From contig JAFKJY010000049.1 of assembly GCA_017305835.1 (NCBI GenBank), forward strand, positions 1 through 64,000: a DNA stretch of 64,000 nt, written 5' to 3'. Each line of letters begins with the position of its first letter. The stretch's first letter is position 1. Positions 9,321 through 18,344 of the stretch are shown one piece after another. The notes beneath the pieces were generated by a model. That model was not told where the DNA came from, made no database searches, and was given only the letters and a program-made list of their open reading frames with translations. A program made the translations under genes and the position numbers. The stretch is from Hyphomicrobiales bacterium (GTDB lineage Bacteria > Pseudomonadota > Alphaproteobacteria > Rhizobiales > Rhizobiaceae).

Positions 9321-9349
9321 CGGGTCGTTGGAATCGATGCGAACAGGTT

Positions 9350-10669
9350 TCAGCGCGCATGCGGCCATGTGCCGTGAAGGTCGTCGATGACGAATGCATG
9401 GGCATGGCTGTTCCGGCCCGCGACAGAGCCTTCTCCCCAATGCGGATGGCTTCCGGGCAGGCCGTCATGGGAATGCTCGACGATCTCAGGGTCGGCGGCA
9501 GGCCACAGCCACGCGGCAGCCGCGACGGCGCTTGCAGCGATAGCGGCGAGAATCAAAGCGGGTGCCTGAAGCCCGAACGCGGCCCCGGCCCATCCGGCAA
9601 GCGCATAGGTGACAAGCCAGCATCCATGCGAGAGGGCGAACTGGGCGGCGAACAGCGCCGGACGGTCCTCGGCGCGCGACGAGCGCCGCAAGAGCCGCCC
9701 GGACGGGGTCTGCGACATCGAGTAGCCGGCGCCGATGACGAACCAGAGCAGAAGCAGCCAACCATAGGAAGGGATGGCTGCCGCGGCGAACGTCGCTGCG
9801 GCGAGGATCGAAGCGCCCGCCAGTATGGCGGCTCGGTCGGACACGCTATCGAGCAGCCTCGGCAGGATCAAGGCGACCAGCATCGACCCGCCGCCGAAGG
9901 CTGCAAGCGCCAGTGCCGTCTCGCTCTGGCCGAGACCGAAGACGGCTTGTACGTAGACGACCGTGTTGACGATCACCAGCGCGCCGGCGGCAGCGACCGC
10001 CGTGTTGATCGCAAGCAGGCCCCTGAGGCGCGGCGTCGCCAGATAGATGCGGATGCCGCGCGTGGTGCGGTCGTAGATTCCGCGCGGTGCGCTCGCCTTC
10101 GGGCTCGGCAGTACGACGGAGACGACCAGTGCCGAGGAGACCAGGAAGCCGACGAAGGTCCCGGCAAACAGATTGTGGAAACTGATGACGGTCAGGAGCG
10201 CCGCCGCCAGAACCGGGCTGACCAGGCTTTCCAGATCGTAGGCGAGCCGGGAGAGCGACAGCGCTTGGGTGTACTGCCTCTCGTCTGGAAGCACGTCCGG
10301 GATCGTCGCCTGGAAGGTCGGCGTGAACCCGGCGGAGGCAGACTGGAGCACGAAGATCAGGACGTAGACCTGCCAGATCTCAGTGACGAACGGGAGGAGA
10401 AGTGCGACCGCAGCGCGGACGATGTCAAGCGAGACCAGCATGGCCCGACGCGGAAGTCGTTCCGCGAAGGCGGCCGCCACCGGTGCGACGGCGACATATG
10501 CGACCATCTTGATTGCCAGCGCCGTGCCCAGCACCGCCCCAGCGTTCTCGCCGGCCAGGTCGAAGGCGAGCAGGCCTAGGGCCACTGTCGCCAGCCCGGA
10601 TCCGATCAGCGCGACGACCTGAGCAAGGAAAAGGTGTCGGTAGGTGCGGTTGGAAAGAACGCCGAGCAT
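9350..10669 (-). CDS. nreB: MFS metal exporter, NreB-like
   Basis: 439 residues from MLGVLSNRTYRHLF, with about twelve hydrophobic segments and the major facilitator loop AERLPRRAMLVSLDIVRA. The C-terminal tail is His-containing and polar (EHSHDGLPGSHPHWGEG, NSHAHAF, HGTWPHAR), which recalls NreB of nickel-resistant Achromobacter, an MFS nickel exporter with a His-rich tail. The start overlaps the stop of the RcnR-like repressor gene by a base. Substrate assignment (nickel, perhaps cobalt) rests on the tail and the neighbours. Confidence 0.75.
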   Translation of the reverse strand: MLGVLSNRTYRHLFLAQVVALIGSGLATVALGLLAFDLAGENAGAVLGTALAIKMVAYVAVAPVAAAFAERLPRRAMLVSLDIVRAAVALLLPFVTEIWQVYVLIFVLQSASAGFTPTFQATIPDVLPDERQYTQALSLSRLAYDLESLVSPVLAAALLTVISFHNLFAGTFVGFLVSSALVVSVVLPSPKASAPRGIYDRTTRGIRIYLATPRLRGLLAINTAVAAAGALVIVNTVVYVQAVFGLGQSETALALAAFGGGSMLVALILPRLLDSVSDRAAILAGASILAAATFAAAAIPSYGWLLLLWFVIGAGYSMSQTPSGRLLRRSSRAEDRPALFAAQFALSHGCWLVTYALAGWAGAAFGLQAPALILAAIAASAVAAAAWLWPAADPEIVEHSHDGLPGSHPHWGEGSVAGRNSHAHAFVIDDLHGTWPHAR

Positions 10670-10944
10670 CAAAGATACTTCGCGATTTCCTTGAACTCGT
10701 CGACGGAGCGGCGACGCTCTCTCGGAAGCGGTCCGACGGCGGCCTCCAGGCAATGTTCGAGATGGTCCTGGATCAGCGTGCGCTTCGCCTGTGCGACGGC
10801 CTTCTCTACCGCGTGCAGCTGCTGCGTGACGTCGAGGCAGGGTTTTCTCGCCTCGATCATTGCGACGACGCTGCGCAAATGGCCTTCGGCGCGTTTCAGG
10901 CGCTTGACGATGTCGGGGTGGGAGGCGTGGCGGTGCTCTCTCAT
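10669..10944 (-). CDS. nreA: CsoR/RcnR-family metal-sensing repressor (NreA-like)
   Basis: 91-residue all-helical repressor: HPDIVKRLKRAEGHLRSVVAM, then Cys36 (KPCLDVTQQL), then QDHLEHCLEAAVG with His61, His64 and Cys65. Candidate ligands are Cys36, His61 and Cys65 plus the N-terminal His4/His6/His9. The extra N-terminal histidines are RcnR-like while Cys65 is CsoR-like, so the metal is not decided by sequence alone; the neighbours point to nickel. It heads the nreB-yqaA-rcnA-like operon and probably represses it through the site at 10955-10969. Confidence 0.85.
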   Translation of the reverse strand: MREHRHASHPDIVKRLKRAEGHLRSVVAMIEARKPCLDVTQQLHAVEKAVAQAKRTLIQDHLEHCLEAAVGPLPRERRRSVDEFKEIAKYL

Positions 10945-10954
10945 GCCGCAATTG

Positions 10955-10969
10955 CTATCCCCCTGGTAG
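10955..10969. promoter_or_regulatory. candidate RcnR/CsoR operator
   Basis: CTATCCCCCTGGTAG, 10 nt before the repressor start: a G/C tract flanked by inverted CTA/TAG ends. This is the form of RcnR-type operators (TAC-G tract-GTA). Position and symmetry support autoregulation of the nickel operon. Confidence 0.5.
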
Positions 10970-11026
10970 GGATGCCGTCAACAAGCGAGGCGCCCCCGCC
11001 AACCTAACCTTGCCCTATACCGCTGG

Positions 11027-11278
11027 ATGACGATCCCGACCCGAACAGCCATCTCGGCCCGCAAAGGTCTCTTAGTCTGCGTGCTCGCCTTCGCGGTTCT
11101 GGCATTCCAAGCGTGTATTCCGGAAAATTCCGGTTTTACCCTGTCAGATTTGGCGGCGGCTCATGACCATCACGGCCATTCTCATGACAACTGCGAACGG
11201 CGACGCGATGCGCAATACATGCGATGCCGGTATCGCGTTCCATTCGAATGGGCCTTAACCTGCATCAAAGCCGGATAA
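11027..11278 (+). CDS. short exported His-rich hypothetical protein
   Basis: 83 residues, divergent from the nickel repressor. A basic start and hydrophobic segment (GLLVCVLAFAVLAFQAC) suggest a signal or lipoprotein-type leader, followed by the metal-binding-looking stretch HDHHGHSHDNC. The last 20 residues look less natural and the protein may be truncated or frameshifted. Position next to nickel genes and the His cluster suggest a periplasmic metal-binding role. No named family; could be spurious. Confidence 0.4.
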   Translation: MTIPTRTAISARKGLLVCVLAFAVLAFQACIPENSGFTLSDLAAAHDHHGHSHDNCERRRDAQYMRCRYRVPFEWALTCIKAG

Positions 11279-11524
11279 ATCGTCTGGACTGACATTGTTC
11301 AGCTTCATCGCCTGGTGTTCTGCGGCCGATGCATTCGTGCCTACCGTCTCCTGGAGAACTGATTCGATATGTTGCTTACCCAAAACGAGCTGCCATCGTA
11401 GGTGAGAGGTATCCCCTCCTATCATCATGCGAATCGTGTTTCTGTGAACGGGGGAAGCGTTTACGATAAGCGCCATAGAGTTGAACTGCGCCTTCATGAG
11501 GGGATTAAAGCCGGAGGTCGGCCA

Positions 11525-11959
11525 ATGATAGTCCGTACACTTTCCACGGCAGAGTGCACGAAGCTGCTTGCGGCAAATCGCGTAGCCCGCTTGGCCTGCG
11601 CAAAAGACGGGCGGCCTTACGTGGTTCCGATCTACTGTGCTTACGCGGACAGCCACCTTTACGCATTCTCCATGCCGGGCAAGAAGATTGAATGGATGCG
11701 AGGCAATCCCATGGTGTCACTCCAGGTACACGAGGGGGGCGAACGGCGCGAATGGAAAAGCGTAGTTGTCGACGGTCGTTATGAAGAAATGCTTGATTGT
11801 GCCGGGCGGGATCGTGCTTGGTCGCAGTTGAGCAGACATTTCGACTGGTGGGAGCCGGGCGGTCTCAAACCGGTCGAATCTGAGGTGTCGGACCATTCGC
11901 CGCACGTCTTCTTTCGAATCTCGATCGAGCAGATGTCCGGGCGGGAGGCAAAGGAATAG
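11525..11959 (+). CDS. pyridoxamine 5'-phosphate oxidase-like flavin-fold protein
   Basis: 144 residues from the ATG at 11525, preceded by GGAGG; upstream in-frame Met codons lack similarity. The sequence follows the split-barrel pattern: LSTAECTKLLAANRVARLACAKDGRPYVVPIYCAY, then LYAFSMPGKKIEWMRGNPMVSLQV and the EWKSVVVDGRYEEM strand. Proteins of this NimA/PNPOx-like group bind FMN or heme and act as reductases or stress proteins. No partner gene is obvious; it stands alone between the nickel cluster and the P-type ATPase. The specific activity is unknown. Confidence 0.8.
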   Translation: MIVRTLSTAECTKLLAANRVARLACAKDGRPYVVPIYCAYADSHLYAFSMPGKKIEWMRGNPMVSLQVHEGGERREWKSVVVDGRYEEMLDCAGRDRAWSQLSRHFDWWEPGGLKPVESEVSDHSPHVFFRISIEQMSGREAKE

Positions 11960-12128
11960 CATTCCACGCGTTCTGATACGACCCTCGCCAGCAAGTGCAG
12001 TAATTATGGAACCAAAACCGCACTGGCACCTCACCGTCCTCACCGCTGGGTCACAATCATCGGAGCCTGATCATGTCCTTCCTCGACGCGGCCGGCACGT
12101 GTGAAATCCGCAGAGCAAGGGCAGTGAT

Positions 12129-14933
12129 TTGAACGAGCGGCTCCAGTCTCCGACACTCGATGACTATTCGCTGCTGGCAGCCGACGCCGTAGTGCAGAGT
12201 TTTGGCAGCGATGCCGAGCGCGGCCTGACCGGATCCGAGGCGACGCGGTTTCTGGCGGAATTTGGCCGTAACGAACTGCGGGCGGTGGCGCCGATGCCCG
12301 CTTGGCGCCGCCTACTCGCGCAGTTTCAGGACCCACTCGTTTATCTGCTGCTCGGCGCGATCGTCATCGCCCATGTGGCATGGCTGATCGAGGGCCGTGA
12401 GGGCTGGCCTATCGATGCGATCGTCATCACCATGGTGGTTGTGGCCAATGCGGTTCTCGGCTTCGTGCAAGAAGCAAGGGCCGCTAACGCTGTTGCCGCG
12501 CTGGCGCGAATGACCGCCGTGACCTCCTCAGTGCTGCGCGACGGGGAGCGAAGGCGCATCCCGAGCGCCGAGCTGGTTTCGGGCGACATCCTGCTGCTAG
12601 AGGAAGGCGACGCCGTCGGAGCCGATGGTCGGCTGCTGCGCTCGGCGAGCCTTCGCTTGCAGGAAGCCTCGCTCACCGGAGAAAGCGAGGCTGTTCTGAA
12701 AGACGCGGCCGCCCTGGATGACCTCGCGCCACTCGCCGAGCGGTCCTGTATGGTGTTCAAGGGCACTGCGGTTGTTCAGGGGACCGGCCGCGCCGTCATC
12801 ACCGCTACTGGCATGCAGACCGAGATGGGCGCTATTGCCACCATGCTCGACGCCACGGTGGAGCAGCCGACGCCGTTGCAGAGGGAGGTGGCGCTGATCG
12901 GCCGCACGCTCGGCATCGCCGTCGTCGTCATCGCCGTTATCGTCGTCGCCGCGGTGCTGCTGGTGTCCGACATAGAAGGCCCTTCGGACGTCATCACCGT
13001 GCTGCTGCTGGGCGTATCGCTGGCAGTCGCGGCGGTGCCGGAAGGTCTCCCCGCCATCCTGTCTCTCGTGCTGGCGCTCGGGGTGCAGCGCATGGCCAGC
13101 CGCAACGCCGTGGTCAAGACCCTCTCGTCGGTGGAGACCCTTGGCTCGGCTTCCGTCATCTGCTCGGACAAGACCGGCACGCTGACGCGCTCCGAGATGA
13201 CGATCGAGCGGATCATGACCGCATCGGGCGGCAGCCGCGTCACCGGCGTCGGCTATGCGCCGCTGGGCCGCCTGGAGGTCGAGGACGGGGTAGCACCAGC
13301 AGCAGCGCTTCGCGCCGAGCACATCGTCGTCCTGAGCGGTGGCAGCCTGGCCGGCAATGCCGCCTTGCGGCAGACGGAAGACGGAGCCTGGGAGATCCAG
13401 GGCGATCCCACAGAAGCCGCGTTTCTTGTGGCTGAGCGCAAGCTCGGCGTCGAGGACCGCCGCCAGCGACGCTTCGAGCGTGTCGGCGAGGTCCCGTTCA
13501 CCTCCGAACGCAAGATGATGTCCACCATCGAGCTCGATCACGAGCATGGGGGCGAACGCGTTCTCATCACCAAGGGCGCGCCCGACGTGCTGATGCAGCA
13601 CTGCAACCGCATCCGGGTTGGCATGGACGTGGTCGCGTTCGACGAGGTGCAGAGAGCACAAGCGCACGCGAATGTGGAGCGCCTGTCGGACGAGGCGTTG
13701 CGCACCCTGGCGGTCGCCTATCGGCCGCTGAGAGCCGACGAAGACCCGCAAGCCAGCGAGAAGCTTGAGCACGACCTTATTTTCGTCGGCACCGTGGGCA
13801 TCATTGATCCGCCACGCGGGGAAGCGGCGCTCGCGATAGCGGAAGCTCGCCGCGCCGGCATCCGAGTGATGATGATCACCGGTGACCATCCACGCACCGC
13901 ATCGCGCATCGCCGCTCTGCTGGGCATCGTCGAGAACGGGACGAAGGCACTGACAGGAGCCGAACTCGACGCCATGGACGATGCGGGTTTCGCGGCTGCG
14001 GTACGGACGACCTCGGTCTATGCCCGCGTGGCGCCCGTGCACAAGCTGCGCATCGTCGATGCGCTGCAGGCCGACGGCAACGTAGTCGCGATGACGGGCG
14101 ACGGCGTCAACGACGCTCCGGCGCTAAAGGCAGCCGACATCGGCGTCGCCATGGGGATCACCGGAACCGAGGTCACCAAGGAGGCGGCCAAGATGATACT
14201 GGCCGACGACAATTTCGCCACCATCGTCGAGGCGGTCCGCGAGGGGCGCGGCATCTTCGACAATATCCGCAAGTTCCTCCGCTATCTGCTGTCGTCCAAC
14301 ATGGGAGAGGTTCTGACCGTGTTCCTCGGCGTCGTCGGAGCCGGCGTGATCGGGCTGGGTGGCGCTGGCGGCGGCGAGTTGGTGCTGCCATTGCTGGCCA
14401 CCCAGATCCTTTGGATCAATCTGATTACCGACTCCGGACCCGCGTTCGCAATGGGCATCGATCCGGAAACAGACGATGTGATGGCACGTCCCCCGCGCAA
14501 GGCAAACGAGCGCGCTATCGACGCGCGCATGTGGCGCGGCGTGATCGAGATCGGCCTGGTAATGGCGCTGGCGACGCTTCTCACCATCGATCTCTACCTG
14601 CCCGGCGGGCTGATCGAGGGCTCGCAGAGTCTTGATCAGGCACGCACGGCCGGGTTCACCGTGCTGGTTATTGCCCAGCTGTTCAATTGCTTCAATGCGC
14701 GTTCCGAAACCACCAGCGCTTTCAGCCATTTGTTTACGAACCGGTGGCTGTGGGCGGCGATTGGCCTATCATTCCTGCTCCAGGTCGCGGTCGTCAATTT
14801 CGGCCCGCTCAACGTGGCGTTCGGAACAGTCCCCTTGCCGCTCGAACAGTGGCTGGTCTGCGGTGCGATGGGCAGCAGCGTCCTTTGGTTCAGCGAGATC
14901 CGCAAGTGGGCGCTGCGGTGGCGGAGAGGATAA
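12129..14933 (+). CDS. P2-type cation-transporting ATPase
   Basis: 934 residues from a TTG behind a weak AAGGG. Domain order: N-terminal cation-ATPase domain (LTGSEATRFLAEFGRNEL), actuator with LTGESEAV, membrane PEGLP motif, phosphorylation site D347 in CSDKTGTLT, nucleotide domain, hinge TGDGVNDAPALKAADIGVAMG, and the C-terminal cation ATPase helices. This is the SERCA/PMR1-like (P2A) class, typically exporting Ca2+ or Mn2+ with ATP. All catalytic motifs are present and length is normal. Ion specificity cannot be read here. Confidence 0.92.
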   Translation: MNERLQSPTLDDYSLLAADAVVQSFGSDAERGLTGSEATRFLAEFGRNELRAVAPMPAWRRLLAQFQDPLVYLLLGAIVIAHVAWLIEGREGWPIDAIVITMVVVANAVLGFVQEARAANAVAALARMTAVTSSVLRDGERRRIPSAELVSGDILLLEEGDAVGADGRLLRSASLRLQEASLTGESEAVLKDAAALDDLAPLAERSCMVFKGTAVVQGTGRAVITATGMQTEMGAIATMLDATVEQPTPLQREVALIGRTLGIAVVVIAVIVVAAVLLVSDIEGPSDVITVLLLGVSLAVAAVPEGLPAILSLVLALGVQRMASRNAVVKTLSSVETLGSASVICSDKTGTLTRSEMTIERIMTASGGSRVTGVGYAPLGRLEVEDGVAPAAALRAEHIVVLSGGSLAGNAALRQTEDGAWEIQGDPTEAAFLVAERKLGVEDRRQRRFERVGEVPFTSERKMMSTIELDHEHGGERVLITKGAPDVLMQHCNRIRVGMDVVAFDEVQRAQAHANVERLSDEALRTLAVAYRPLRADEDPQASEKLEHDLIFVGTVGIIDPPRGEAALAIAEARRAGIRVMMITGDHPRTASRIAALLGIVENGTKALTGAELDAMDDAGFAAAVRTTSVYARVAPVHKLRIVDALQADGNVVAMTGDGVNDAPALKAADIGVAMGITGTEVTKEAAKMILADDNFATIVEAVREGRGIFDNIRKFLRYLLSSNMGEVLTVFLGVVGAGVIGLGGAGGGELVLPLLATQILWINLITDSGPAFAMGIDPETDDVMARPPRKANERAIDARMWRGVIEIGLVMALATLLTIDLYLPGGLIEGSQSLDQARTAGFTVLVIAQLFNCFNARSETTSAFSHLFTNRWLWAAIGLSFLLQVAVVNFGPLNVAFGTVPLPLEQWLVCGAMGSSVLWFSEIRKWALRWRRG

Positions 14934-14965
14934 CTGTCGGTGTAGGAATGTACGGACTTGCGAGA

Positions 14966-15001
14966 CATCCTTTCTCTTGAGCCAAAAGGGCGAGAAGGAT
15001 G
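14966..15001 (+). repeat. inverted repeat over a Shine-Dalgarno
   Basis: CATCCTTTCTC (14966-14976) pairs with GAGAAGGATG (14992-15001) with one bulged T. The right arm contains the GAGAAGG that would serve the short frame at 14999. It may be an attenuator for the ATPase transcript or sequester that site. Confidence 0.3.
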
Positions 15002-15184
15002 AAGTTGATGCACAAGTTCAGGCGTGACGTAGATCACAAGTTTCAGGTGCTGGTACAAAGCGTCAGTCCGGGTCTGGTGACTGGAATGCCTGTTTTGCTT
15101 CGCGTTCTCAGTATGGTTGGGACCGCCGCCATGTTATCAGTGAGCGGTGGCCTGTTCGTCCACGTCTTGGCGACTTCGGTCTGA
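14999..15184 (+). pseudogene. DUF808-like C-terminal fragment
   Basis: A 61-residue frame whose second half (LRVLSMVGTAAMLSVSGGLFVHVL) resembles the last membrane segment of DUF808 inner-membrane proteins, which are about 300 residues long. The rest of that family is absent upstream, where the ATPase gene ends. It is either a truncated remnant or an unrelated small membrane protein. A plausible Shine-Dalgarno sits in the hairpin just upstream. Low confidence. Confidence 0.35.
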
Positions 15185-15267
15185 TCGGGCCGAGCACGCT
15201 ATCGCCAGACTTGCGACGGAAACCAAGCACGGCCTGCCAACCTGAAAAATTCACTGAGGAAAATTGG

Positions 15268-15981
15268 ATGTGTCTGTCAGCTCAGGTCAGCTTTGCCGCC
15301 AGCGTGTTTCTGGTCAGCGGCGGCACGGCGATCACAATCATCGCTGCGCGGAAAAACTGGCGCTATGTGCCGATGGCCCTGATGCCGCTGTTTGCGGGAC
15401 TACAGCAATTCATGGAAGGCAATGTCTGGCTAGGAATGACCGGCGACAATCCGTTTCAGGTGCTCTGGGGGGCACTCGGGTTCATTTTTTTCACTTGGTT
15501 CATGTGGCCGATCTGGGTGCCGTTTTCAATGTATGTAATTGAGCCCACTCATAGCCCGCGCAAACCGCTTTTCTTGATCTTTTCGCTGATCGGGCTGGTG
15601 TTCGGCGTTCTGCTCTATGTCCCGCACGGACTGCATTCCGAAATGGTGGTGGTCGAGATCAACAACCAGTCGCTGGCCTATGAAAAGTCGATCTGGCTGG
15701 ATTACCTGATGCCCCGCACACTGACCAATGTGATCTATGTCTTGCTAATAATCGTGCCCCCCGCCATGTCCCACTACCTGCATCTGCGCCACTTCGCGCT
15801 GTCGCTCGCGGCTGTTGTGGTGATCGATATGACCTTGCTGACTTACGCTTATATTTCATTTTTCTGCCTGCTCGCCGGGCTAGCCACCTTGCATCTGGTC
15901 TACATCATCCTGAGGAACAAATGCGCTCGGGAATGTCCGGAGCTTTTTCCGGAAATGGCGCCGTCCAAAGCGTGGCTTTGA
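15268..15981 (+). CDS. DUF6629-like integral membrane protein
   Basis: 237 residues from ATG 15268, preceded by GAGGAAA. About seven hydrophobic helices: VSFAASVFLVSGGTAITIIA, ALMPLFAGLQQFMEG, GALGFIFFTWFMWPIWVPFS, LFLIFSLIGLVFGVLLYV, NVIYVLLIIVPPAMS, LSLAAVVVIDMTLLTYAYIS and a final one ending in LHLVYIIL. The MCLSAQVSF start and QQFMEGxVW motif recall DUF6629, a family of unknown function. It stands alone with no operon partner. Confidence 0.65.
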   Translation: MCLSAQVSFAASVFLVSGGTAITIIAARKNWRYVPMALMPLFAGLQQFMEGNVWLGMTGDNPFQVLWGALGFIFFTWFMWPIWVPFSMYVIEPTHSPRKPLFLIFSLIGLVFGVLLYVPHGLHSEMVVVEINNQSLAYEKSIWLDYLMPRTLTNVIYVLLIIVPPAMSHYLHLRHFALSLAAVVVIDMTLLTYAYISFFCLLAGLATLHLVYIILRNKCARECPELFPEMAPSKAWL

Positions 15982-16117
15982 TCGTCGCTGTCTGAAGGTT
16001 GAACGTAAGTGCTGTTCCGGCGGCACCTTTCGCGCGCGGCCGTGAGCCACGATGATCGGAGCCTTTGAGGGTTTCGACACATGACGATTTCAGAGCTTAC
16101 GCTTAAATCCAGCGATC

Positions 16118-16780
16118 ATGAGCCCGCGCCGTTTCAAGGTGTTCCCGGGTTCCGGCCGGCGGCCCGAATGGTTGCCGGAGGAGAAAGCGCGGATCGTGGC
16201 GGAAAGCTACGTTGCCGGCGAGACCGTGAGTGCGGTGGTTCGGCGATAGCATTGTCCCCGCAGCAATTGTTCACCTGGCGTCGGGCCGCGCGTGTGCCGT
16301 TGGCGGAGATGTCGGCACCAGAAGCGCTATTTGTTCCGGCGGTGGTCGCAGCGCCGGTGTCGGAGCCGGCGGCAAGGTGGCTGCCGAAACAGCGGAAACG
16401 GAAAGCCGCCCGACATCGTGCCGGATCAGCTGCGCGTGATCATCGTGCGCCGGCCCAAATATGCCTGCCGCGCCTGCGAGGAAGTGGTCGTGCAGGCTCC
16501 GGCGCCGGCGCGAGTGATCGAAGGCGGGCCGCCGACCGAGGCGACGGTCGCGCGGGTGCTGGTGAACAAATATGCCGACCACCTGTCGCTTTATCGCGAA
16601 ACGCAGATCTACTCCCGACGGGGCATGAATCTGGAACGCTCGACCTTGGCAGACAGGGTCGGCCGCGCCACCGGGCATCTGCGTCCGGTGATATGGAAGG
16701 TGACGATCGAGTCCGCACTCCCGGCTGATGCCTTCTCGCTGGCGCTCGACGACGCCGGGTATGCGGCGACTGCCGCGTGA
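16118..16780 (+). pseudogene. degenerate IS66-family element
   Basis: Fragments of two IS66 genes in different frames. From 16118: VFPGSGRRPEW and LPEEKARIVAESYVAGETVS, stopped by TAG, then in another frame LSPQQLFTWRRAA and FVPAVVAAPV; together these are the TnpA-type helper. From about 16415 in a third frame: the TnpC zinc-binding region (RRPKYACRACEEVVVQAPAP) and VARVLVNKYADHLSLYRETQ, ending about 16710. The tnpB gene and the TnpC catalytic core are missing. The element is dead; no flanking target duplication was identified. It fills most of the space between the DUF6629-like gene and the glutaredoxin fusion. Confidence 0.75.
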
Positions 16781-16838
16781 CCGCCCGGTCCGGAACCATT
16801 GCCGCGACGAGACGGTTCTCTACCGAAAGGAATCGATC

Positions 16839-17600
16839 ATGGCAGTTTCAGCGGCGCGGAAGGCCGAACTCTACAGGATGGTCACCCCTGAGCACACTTG
16901 CCCGTGGGGCCTGAAAGCGCTTGACCTGTTGAAGCGTGAGGGCTTCGAGGTTGAAGACCAACACCTGAAGTCGCGAGAGCAGACGGACGCCTTCAAAGCG
17001 AAGCATCAGGTTGAGACCACGCCCCAGACCTTCATCGGGGGACGGCGCGTCGGAGGCTACGACGAGCTCCGCGAATATCTCGGCAAGGAGGTCAAGGACA
17101 AGGACGCTGTCACCTACATCCCTGTTATCGCGCTCTTCGGCATGGCGCTTGCCATGGCACTTGCGGCGAGTTGGGCCGCCTACGGCACCGTCGCCACGGT
17201 CGTTGCGGCCGAATGGTTCGTGGCCTTTGCCATGTGTCTTCTCGCGCTCCAGAAGCTGAAGGACGTCGATGGCTTCGCGACAATGTTCCTGAACTACGAC
17301 CTGCTGGCGCAGCGCTGGGTGCCGTACGCCAGGGTCTATCCATTCGCCGAGGGACTTGCGGGCGTGTTGATGATCTCGGGCGCATTGATGTGGGTGTCGG
17401 TCCCTGTCGCGCTCTTCATCGGCGGCATCGGCGCCGTGTCTGTCTTCAAGGCCGTCTATGTCGACCGTCGCGAGCTGAAGTGCGCCTGCGTCGGCGGCGA
17501 CAGCAACGTGCCACTCGGATTCGTTTCCCTAACCGAGAATCTGATGATGGTCGGCATGGCCGTATGGATGATCCTCAGGCCCGCGGGCATGGGGCACTGA
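16839..17600 (+). CDS. glutaredoxin-MauE/DoxX membrane fusion
   Basis: 253 residues from ATG 16839 with an AAAGGAA Shine-Dalgarno. An N-terminal glutaredoxin domain (about 1-85) has a monothiol-like site Cys21 in HTCPWGLKAL and the glutathione-binding TTPQTFIGGRRVGGYDEL. The C-terminal half has four membrane helices of the MauE/DoxX type and a cytoplasmic CACVGG pair. The fusion should pass reducing equivalents between glutathione and a membrane redox partner; the partner is unknown. It is followed 16 nt later by a DUF305 protein, probably co-transcribed, a common pairing around metal islands. Confidence 0.85.
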   Translation: MAVSAARKAELYRMVTPEHTCPWGLKALDLLKREGFEVEDQHLKSREQTDAFKAKHQVETTPQTFIGGRRVGGYDELREYLGKEVKDKDAVTYIPVIALFGMALAMALAASWAAYGTVATVVAAEWFVAFAMCLLALQKLKDVDGFATMFLNYDLLAQRWVPYARVYPFAEGLAGVLMISGALMWVSVPVALFIGGIGAVSVFKAVYVDRRELKCACVGGDSNVPLGFVSLTENLMMVGMAVWMILRPAGMGH

Positions 17601-17616
17601 AACGAAGGAGGCTGCA

Positions 17617-18099
17617 TTGTCACATGATCACGGCAAGCACGATGAAGGCGGACACGGCCGTCCATATCTGATGTTCTGGGTGAACATGATCCTCGGCATC
17701 GCGGTCATGTACGTCGTCATGTTCACGATGATCGATGGCCTGGGTGACTTCAGGAACAATCTGAACATGTTCTACATGGCGATCACCATGTGGGCGCCCA
17801 TGGGGATCTTCATGCTGGCGACGATGCCGGGCATGTTTCCCAACAGGCGCGCGAACGCCGCTCTCTACCTACTGTTTGCGATCCTGACGACGACGTCCTT
17901 CTGGGCGACGCGGGCCCAGGCTCTCATCGACGACCGCCAGTTCATCGCATCGATGATCCCGCACCATTCCGGCGCGATCCTGATGTGCCGGGAAGCCAGC
18001 CTGTCTGATCCCGAGCTCGTAACCTTGTGCGGTGAGATCACACAGGTGCAGCGCGAGGAAATCGACCAGATGGAACGGATCGCGGCCCGGCTTCGTTAA
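17617..18099 (+). CDS. DUF305 domain protein with membrane anchor
   Basis: 160 residues from TTG 17617, 8 nt after a GGAGG. A His-rich start (MSHDHGKHDEGGHG), three membrane helices (WVNMILGIAVMYVVMFTMI, ITMWAPMGIFMLATMPGM, AALYLLFAILTTTSF), then the DUF305 core with FIASMIPHHSGAILMCREA. The MIPHH motif and His/Met content suggest a copper-binding function as reported for some DUF305 proteins; this is inference. It follows the glutaredoxin-MauE gene. A weak AAGGG...CCCTTTT hairpin after the stop may end the transcript. Confidence 0.8.
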   Translation: MSHDHGKHDEGGHGRPYLMFWVNMILGIAVMYVVMFTMIDGLGDFRNNLNMFYMAITMWAPMGIFMLATMPGMFPNRRANAALYLLFAILTTTSFWATRAQALIDDRQFIASMIPHHSGAILMCREASLSDPELVTLCGEITQVQREEIDQMERIAARLR

Positions 18100-18272
18100 A
18101 CGATCTCAAGGGTGCGAGCGGTGGTTCCACACTGCCCTTTTATGCGACTTTGGACGAACACATGGCGAACATCGGTCCCTTGTCGCGTCTTGAGTTGAGT
18201 CGAACCTCGTGCCGCTTACTCAGTGGCTAGGATCGGTCGCGCTATGGTAGCGGCCAGTCAGATGTTAGGCTC

Positions 18273-18300
18273 GTCCGAAATTTGTGTATGTATTTCGGAC
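18273..18300. promoter_or_regulatory. inverted repeat 1 upstream of abiEi
   Basis: GTCCGAAAT (18273-18281) and ATTTCGGAC (18292-18300) form a perfect 9-bp inverted repeat with a 10-nt spacer. It shares its arms with repeat 2, whose centre is 44 bp away. AbiEi proteins are known to bind paired inverted repeats and repress their own operon. Confidence 0.65.
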
Positions 18301-18316
18301 ATCAAGTTTGCCCTCC

Positions 18317-18344
18317 GTCCGAAAAAAAGCTACAAGTTTCGGAC
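18317..18344. promoter_or_regulatory. inverted repeat 2 abutting the abiEi start codon
   Basis: GTCCGAAA (18317-18324) and TTTCGGAC (18337-18344). The right arm ends on the base before the ATG at 18345, leaving no room for a Shine-Dalgarno outside the repeat. Binding here would block translation initiation or a near-leaderless transcript start. Confidence 0.65.

Noticed and set aside
12597..14042. 481-codon open frame antisense to the P-type ATPase
   Set aside because: Sequence is low-quality (His/Arg/Gly rich, no motifs) and mirrors the third-position GC bias of the intact ATPase gene on the other strand.
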